A stretch of DNA of 64,000 nt from Sipunculus nudus. Taxonomy: Eukaryota; Annelida; Sipuncula; Golfingiida; Sipunculidae. The DNA lies in contig CM049310.1 of assembly GCA_026874595.1 (NCBI GenBank), positions 26,333,058 to 26,397,057 on the forward strand, written 5' to 3'. Under the pieces are notes generated by a model. It had not been told where the DNA came from. It ran no database searches and saw only the letters and a list, made by a program, of their open reading frames with translations. Below are positions 56,791 to 64,000 of this stretch, in pieces (the first letter of the stretch is position 1; each line of letters starts with the position of its first letter). A program made the position numbers and the translations under genes.

Positions 56791-59503
56791 GTAAGGGATA
56801 CAAAACATCTCATTAGTGACGAAATTTTGTGATTAAAGCATTTAGTTTTAAAACAGGAAGTTGTCTGTAGATTGCCTCTGATACTTGAACGATTGGCTTT
56901 GACTGGAAAACTTATTATCCTGACATGCTCGTTATATGTTGTCTTGTTATGGTGATTAACAAGAAAACAATATAGTCATTCTATTCGGATGAACGAGACA
57001 GTGGTGTACATTCAAATTCATTTTGTTGCCAAAATATTAGTCTGAAGAGAAAATTGTTCAACACCAAGGTATATCTGTTTATGATTAGTTATTACGATAT
57101 AAGGCATGATCCAAGTCCAGCAAAAAATAGACGGGCCATCATTAATATTGATTAACTGAATTCCGACCTTACATCATAATTAGTAACCTTTGAAGCTTTA
57201 CATCTCAAATTAAAATACAGATTACAATCGTATATTTCTAGTATGTATATTTTTATCAATTAAAATACTCGTACACAAAGTGTCATTTTCTCGTGCCTAG
57301 ATTATCACCGCACTTTAGTCACGTGATGTTTTAATGTCAACGGGACAACACTCAAAGAAACCAGTTCCATGTTGGTCTCTCATGAAGACCTCTCACGCAA
57401 CGTCTAGGTTCATGTATATATAAGTAGAAAAAATTATTATGTCATTGCTTGTCATGGCTCACTGCTTGAGGTGTGAATTTTCAAAACCGCCATGCATAAA
57501 TATTGCTTCTGTAACAATTTGGGCACAAAAGAAGCTGCGAAATATAATAACGCGTTCTATTTTTCTAATTATAAGTTTGCAGACAGTATAATTGTTTAGG
57601 AAATTCAAATATAGTTTTTCTTATTAATAATATATCATCACTTCCTACTTACTGCCAGAGCGTCATCAAATAAGAAACGATAGCGGATTGTCAACCTAGT
57701 CATATACCAACGAGTGATGCTTAGGGAATTTAACCTTCAACACTCGACTTACTTTTTAATTAAAATGATTTGAAATTTCATAAATGCTAAACGTACTGTA
57801 TGAAAATAGTTTGTTTAAATAATTTTCATTAACATCTAAATAATAACCCTGTTTAGTATTTGAAAATTTGAAAATAATATGAGGAACATCAAAAGAAAAC
57901 AGATTATCACGACTTTGGCTGTATATGTGGTTAAAAGTATACCTTAAAACGATTAATATAGTTACAACCCGGAGCTGAGTTTTACCTACCCTTGTTAGGT
58001 CCTCAGGGGGAAGCTCTGAAGTGTACGGTTCCGAACGACGCAATGAGAGGAAAAATTATAATAAAATCGTGTTAACAGTAAAACACTTTATTTCACGGAG
58101 TAGAAAATATATGCAAACCTCGGATCAAAACGTTCAATGATTTTGACCGAAAAGGCAAGTAACGCGCCGGAAAGTCACATATGGGTAACGTCCAATCTCA
58201 GCCACTTGACAGCTCGCTCTCGCCAGCTTCAATGGGGATCCATTTGATTCACTTTCCATTTTTTGCCAGTAAGCGGGCGGTTTTCCTGAGAAGAACATCC
58301 GGCAGATGTAGCGGGAAAAACATCTCAGACGACCCGACTATGAAATGCAAATAACCGCGACAGATGGGCTAAGGCACAGGTTTAAGTTTAGGCCATACAT
58401 AGACCTGCCATGTTCTGTAACATTAAATACTCCTCCTGTAGCATGAGAATGGCTAATCACTTTCACAGATGTTGGGATCCTGCACTCAGCAGAAAAATAA
58501 ATGCGCTTCAGTGCCTAAGATCAATTAAAGTGCCCATTCATAAGATTATATAGTGAAGATCCCATAAATAATAAATAGCTAAATAGTTTAGTGAAACCAT
58601 ACATTAATACATAACCCAGGTCGTTAAAAGAAAATGAACATCAAAGGCATAATCAATTCATTTTTCTATATCATGTAATACAAGTGGTCACTCTTTTTGT
58701 CTAGTTATTCAATAAAACAAATTGAAGGAAGATATTCAGCAATCAGTATATAGTCCTTCTGAAAAACATAGTAAGCCTATGTCTAAGGATAACTGAGGAT
58801 ATTATATTTTATTATTTTAATTGTACAGCACTAATTTATGCAAATGTAGCATTACAGAGACCTTCAAAGAAAATCATGAGATCGAGTGTATATTTAACAT
58901 GACAAAAAAGTATTGTTACATACTTCTATAGCTTTGAAATTTCGAAATATTCCCGTTCGGCGTTTAAAACACAATCAAGACACACCTAAAACAGAAAATA
59001 TTCAAACAGTACACCCTATGTATACGTACCTTCTAGCAGAAAGAAAAAGGTTATATAGGTATTATGCTAAGTTTTGCTTGTTCAATAAACTGTTTCAGTG
59101 GAGTCACTATGGTAGGTTTATCATAGTGACTGATATTTATATATAAATATATAAATAGATAGATTGATTCATTCAGAACGAGAGGGTTTGTCCCGATTAA
59201 TTCATCCGTCTGCCTGAAAAAAGGACGATCATATAGAACTAGACTTTTTTCTTGAGAGTAGGCATTCCACTCAAGGTCGCTGAGCTATTTCTATCAATAT
59301 TTTACCAGGCAATCTGTGTATACAAAAACATTGCGGGTATTTGTATGTTGTCTCTCCGGCAGATGAACGCTAGGACACGCTCTCCTGGCTTCTCTAACCG
59401 TATCAAGGTAACGGCCTCTCTCATGAGGTCACTTGGTGCTGTTTCTAGCCAACAACAGTGTTTGCATGGTTCTGAGTTTTTCCCGGAAACCCTGAGCAAG
59501 CCC

Positions 59504-59510
<7 letters not shown>

Positions 59511-59547
<37 letters not shown>

Positions 59548-59548
59548 A

Positions 59549-59600
<52 letters not shown>
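59511..59600. repeat. (CT)n(TA)n compound microsatellite
   Basis: About 16 CT units then about 24 TA units. Confidence 0.95.
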
Positions 59601-59602
<2 letters not shown>

Positions 59603-60979
59603 TGACACATTGTCTCATTACTATATAAGGTGGAACAATAAGGTGGAATTGAGTTGAACATCATCAACTAATTTTTAAGATAATATATTTGTTATTGTGT
59701 TGGAAATAAATGCTGTGACGAGCTTGACTGTTTTCCTCCGAAGAAGGAAGGGCTCCAACGTTAAAGCTAAGATGGTAAAGCAGTTACTGATAAAGACATT
59801 AGTGGTGATGCAGCCGGTGGTGGACCCCGTTGTAGTAATTAAACCAGCGTCATAGCACTTTGAGGAAAAGTCTTTTGCTGTGACAGAGCAATGTCTCATT
59901 ATGTCTTGTCTTGAGAACTGTTAGCATCAAGTGGAACCTGGGCTCCTATTGGTAAACCATGGTGGTATTTCAGTAAGCCTCTAAGTGGTAAACCACATCG
60001 GTGGAAACGCCAAACAGAAACAGAAATTGGTTAAGAAATGAGTGCCTAAACCTAAAACGGAGAAATGTTCAGTGGCAGAATTCTCTAAGGGGACGTCATC
60101 ACAGAAAAACACTCATAAACTAGAATTCTGCATTCTAAGGAATGCAAGCCTTCGCCATGACGGGGGGGGGGGGGTATTGGTGGAAACACCTAACTGTGGG
60201 ATGCTAACAAAACCGTGTTTGCCTTGACTCATACGACCCATATTCCAGGGTTTATTAGACTGTACATTTGTGACTGTACATTTGTGAATATTCCTTGATG
60301 ACGTTCCAGAAGCGGATCATGTGCCGGACCCAGACCAAAATCTAAATGATTCTTCACTGGCCCATTTTCGAAATGCCCAGAAAATCACATAAGATTCCGT
60401 TCATGATTGCGGGCGTTATGTTGTGAACAAATACACAACACATAAAAACACACACACAAACGGGGATTAACGCATACCCTCAAGGAGAAGGCAAAATGTA
60501 CTTGTAGTGATACTCTAGTGATAACTCCCGCACAGTAAAAAGGTCCCTCTGAGGAGATCGCACCGAACTTTGGTACACAGACCGTGATTCGAGCAGAGTG
60601 ATTCCAGGTAATAAAGCACATATGATCCTAGTTCATGACTTCAAATCAACGTAACAGACCAAACACATTATGTTCATTAATCTGTCATACCTGGCCGTTA
60701 ATCGGCTGAAGTGCCAAGTAACAGAGCAGTCTTTTTTTCAGATAATGCGCTTTTGACCGACTTAGAATAAACAAAATAAGGAAGAATATGGCCATTTTTG
60801 CATGAATGTGCACGGGGATTATTTACTTTCTGACAAAAAGTTGTCTGTGATATTAACCAACATGTTGTTCGGACATGTATAGAACATCATGATTGTTTTC
60901 ATTAAGACCTTTAACAGATTAGTAACAAGCAAACTTCAAATATTCTTTAGTCTTGATTGTACAATCAATCATTTTCGTC

Positions 60980-60982
60980 TTA

Positions 60983-61014
<32 letters not shown>

Positions 61015-61084
61015 GTTATTATTAATATTATTGTTATTATATTATTATTACTAGTAGTACTATTATAATAATTATTATTATTAT
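60980..61084. repeat. (ATT)n tract
   Basis: Imperfect ATT/TTA repeats. Confidence 0.9.
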
Positions 61085-61658
61085 GTAACCATCCTGTGTA
61101 AACTGTTGCTGACACAGGAAACAAGTTAATTACATTTAATAACCAATGTCATTGTTTAAATACTTTCTCATTCCTTCCCGTGTTGTCAGCTAACATAATA
61201 GAAAAAAACGATATCAATACAAATCAATATAAAAAGATCTGAAGATACGTATTGGCTGCAACTGAAAAGGGCATAAGGGAAGGCGGACAGTCGCAGGAAA
61301 AATGTGTGACTTACAGATATGGTACAGATGAACAACACAATCATAATCTTTCCACGTGGTACCTATATAAAAATGTTAATCTTACGTTAATAATAATAAT
61401 GTTGGCTTCTTAGATACCAATGAAGCAAAAGGGTGCAGTTCGCAACATTAATATGGATGACCTGAGGTTCATGCGCTAAAATAATCGGTGAAATAGAGAC
61501 TGTGATTACGTGTGGGTGTGCTTGTAAGTGTGTGTGCGAAACACGGCGTGATAGATCTTTCAGATACTCGTCAACAAACCCGGGTACACTACCGTACATG
61601 TAAAACAAACACAAATTAATTCAGGACTAAGCAATATACAGACGAGATAAGGGAATAT

Positions 61659-61859
61659 TTATGATACCGCTGGAACCTCGCTAGTGGTACCTGGATTTAT
61701 AAATGATAAGTCAATACAAATACTAGATTCTGAATCACTGATAGAACTTACATTTACATTGGCGGGCTCATATAACCACGCTAGCACCTGCTGACCCTCC
61801 TCGTGTGCTAAAAGAGTAGCAAGTCCACTGCCGTCACCGTCAAACACGTTATCTGACAA
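61659..61859 (-). CDS. Short acidic ORF, doubtful
   Basis: 66 codons from ATG to stop, with protein-like composition (LATLLAHEEGQQVLAWLYEP, then SSISDSESSICIDLSF). No splice partner and no recognised family. It might be the start of a decayed transposon protein or a chance ORF. Confidence 0.22.
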   Translation of the reverse strand: MSDNVFDGDGSGLATLLAHEEGQQVLAWLYEPANVNVSSISDSESSICIDLSFINPGTTSEVPAVS

Positions 61860-64000
61860 ACTGAGATGTTCAGGCTTCTGTTTTATTCCGTGTTAATTGA
61901 CGTACTTGGTGAGAAGTTTTTAATGTGACAATGTGACAGTTAAATCATAAGGAAATTTGAGGATATATTCTCATCGCCACTTCAAACCCTTAATCCAAGA
62001 AAAAGGTTGATTTATAGGCTTGGTTAACGGTGACAGAAAGACACCTTTCTGCAACAGGCTGTATACTCTCTTATTGTTTCAAAACCCGAAAACATGTAAA
62101 GAGAATTAAATTCGATATTATTTAAATACATATTTTGAATGTAAAAAGTACACGAGAGAATTACATTTATTTTATTATTTCCATTATTATTTAATTGTAT
62201 GAAAAGCATAAACGAATACAAAGGTGACTTGAAATACTGCTCATATTGATCAAGTGCTGTTGAAATCAATTGTCTGCTAGAAGCCGTATGAATCAGCATA
62301 GTAAACCCCATGGCTGGCCTGTCATGAAAGCATCCTCATGAAAGGACAGCCAATTAATCGGTGTTACCGGATTGTTAAGCCTCCACTGTAGGACGGAGAG
62401 GCTTATGGGTTTATTTGGCTCACTTTTATATTCATATTTGGGTAAAAAATGTTGTAAGTTGACCTAAGAAAGTTCCTCTGACTCTAAAACCTTTGATTTC
62501 ATATCTTATTCCTTTAAACTCTGATGGCATTTTTGTTTCTTTTGGCAAAATCTGAATTTGGTCACAATATTAGTCCTAGGCCACAGTTTTGCACATGATA
62601 TTTATTTTTTACTTAAACTTATTCGTAAGGTCGTACACTCATTAGCTGACACCCAATTATCGCTCAGATGCGGGCCTTAAGGAAGCATCTAGTTTACATA
62701 TCCTTCTATATATTTTTCTAAGGTGATAAAACATGTTTTATACCTGTAAATCAGTGAATAGAGGTCACAGTGACCATATTTCAGTTTATTCATGGATTCC
62801 GTCTAAAAGTATCCACCTGAAGGGTCAACCAATTTCTGAAACCGAACTATGGAGTAGAACTGAGCCTAAAATCAATAGGGTTCTTCCTTTAGTGGTGGGT
62901 TATATATGGATCAAGTTCGAATCAAATTGATCAATCCAAACTTTGGTTAACTTCCAGAAACGGTGTAAGCGACGGACGGATGGATAGCCAGAGTGGTACT
63001 ACAGGGATAAAGATAGAACCGCACAATAACTGACTAGTTTGCCTACCAATCAGCCGACACATGGTCCACGTGGAGCAAGTAACACTGCATGGGAAAATAG
63101 GGAAGCAGAATTGTTACGTATCAAATCACACGGACAATACTATTATTAACATACTGCAGTATATCAAGTAATAATATAATAGAGGTTCTGTGAATGATAT
63201 TAGTATTCAGCAACATCCATTACATCTGAACGACGCTCGTCCTAGTAGTGTGTGCATGTTTTTGCTTAATTCAGTAGTTTCTTCCTCTGCCTGTATTCTC
63301 AGCTCGGAAAGGTGCGTGGGAACTGATCTACCTCCAAAATTTGTATGACGTAATGACCCACATTATAAGATGGGAATTACATGTGAACCTTAGTATGGGT
63401 AAAGCTTAGTAAGGGCAAGTGCCCTTTCCCTATCTGTGACCCATTTGCTCAACAGTAAATTTATGCAGGCAAGAGACTGTTAATGCTTCCATTTGTGTCC
63501 GACTCGTAACATAACACGTATGTATTCACCGGGTGAGCCATATAACAGGCACCATTGGTCCCTTCCCGTTTATACTTGCTAATTGTAATTACTCACCATG
63601 AATATGCCAAAATCAACAAAACGTCATAACATAATTTTCAATCACATGCATTCACTCTCGATAATGGGTAAAGTGTTCTTTTACATTCTATCAAATTTTG
63701 ATGCCTGTCTGTTAAAGGATGTGACCACCGAGACATAATTTTTAAAGGTGTATAAGGCAATACTTAGGTACCTGAACAGTGTCTGTTGTTCATGAACGAC
63801 ATAGACTTTGATTCTAGGCAACATTTGCAATTTGTAACTGATTATGTTTTTTAACCAGACCTAGAGTTTAGATGATGAGGGAGAATCTAGATTTCCTGCC
63901 TGAGGTTTCGCTAAGGAGGACAATAGCAAACCCAATATATCCCAAGTTTCCCTTATTATTATTTCATTTCATATTATTCACGTGACTTGGTGATGAAGCT

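Larger units (their letters stand above)
56791..64000. other. Right-hand region without a supported gene
   Basis: Either intron of the plus-strand gene at 56663 or intergenic. It holds (CT)n(TA)n at 59511-59600, an (ATT)n tract at 60980-61084, a poly-G run near 60163 and several short ORFs. A repeat-type tail (GACGGACGGATGGATAG) is at about 62970. Nothing else is recognisable. Confidence 0.5.

Noticed and set aside
57960-58043. Minus-strand open segment SEPYTSELPPEDLTR with a donor-like end
   Set aside because: Only about 18 protein-like codons, no acceptor or ATG, and no partner exon.
59302-59605. Opposed ORFs around 59.3-59.6 kb
   Set aside because: Both strands are open over the same stretch, neither shows splice sites in agreeing phase, and the plus ORF runs into (CT)n(TA)n.

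Overview
The window reads as nuclear DNA of an animal, most likely a mollusc and possibly a bivalve. It is AT-rich. Genes are split into short exons with GT-AG introns, so long ORFs are rare. Microsatellites ((TA)n, (CT)n/(GA)n, (ATT)n), tRNA-derived SINE-like sequence, MITEs and dispersed repeats fill most of the space. The repeat tails (runs of GGACGGAC followed by GGTGATCGC and a GAGCTAAAA end) are of a kind I associate with bivalve genomes. That placement is inference.

Three protein-coding genes can be reconstructed by splicing, all on the minus strand. (1) Positions 321-3982: the first three coding exons of an SLC16-like monocarboxylate transporter, running off the left edge. (2) Positions 9498-17841: a complete nine-exon gene for a 1073-residue single-pass membrane protein. 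It has an N-terminal transmembrane anchor, a CxxC-bearing region, a von Willebrand factor A (vWA) domain with a degenerate metal site, a beta-rich segment, a long acidic low-complexity region with hexapeptide repeats, and a C-terminal domain of about 145 residues that I do not recognise. (3) Positions 38073-49426: a complete ten-exon gene for a 428-residue type I membrane protein with signal peptide, three Ig domains, Thr/Pro stalk, transmembrane helix and short tail. Every splice phase in the three models agrees, and the coding lengths of genes 2 and 3 are exact multiples of three. A probable isolated exon lies on the plus strand at 56663-56790, and unassigned coding-like ORFs lie on the minus strand at 52468-52694 and 61659-61859.

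The rest is intergenic or intronic repeat. The main items are: a 3.77-kb element (25210-28977) with inverted, internally repetitive ends and a 5-bp target duplication; a long-inverted-repeat MITE set between two (TA)n tracts (19979-20531); a palindromic foldback (26842-27205); a Tigger/pogo-like MITE (45879-46062); a tRNA-derived SINE (40418-40650); tandem-core dispersed elements at 20.7-21.5, 40.6-42.8, 44.0-45.0 and 52.9-54.1 kb; and several minisatellites. The 44-45 kb element carries six perfect DR1 nuclear-receptor half-site pairs inside an intron of the Ig gene.

Nothing in the sequence ties the three genes into one pathway. They are neighbours sharing an orientation. No rRNA gene, intact tRNA gene, CRISPR array or operon structure was seen.
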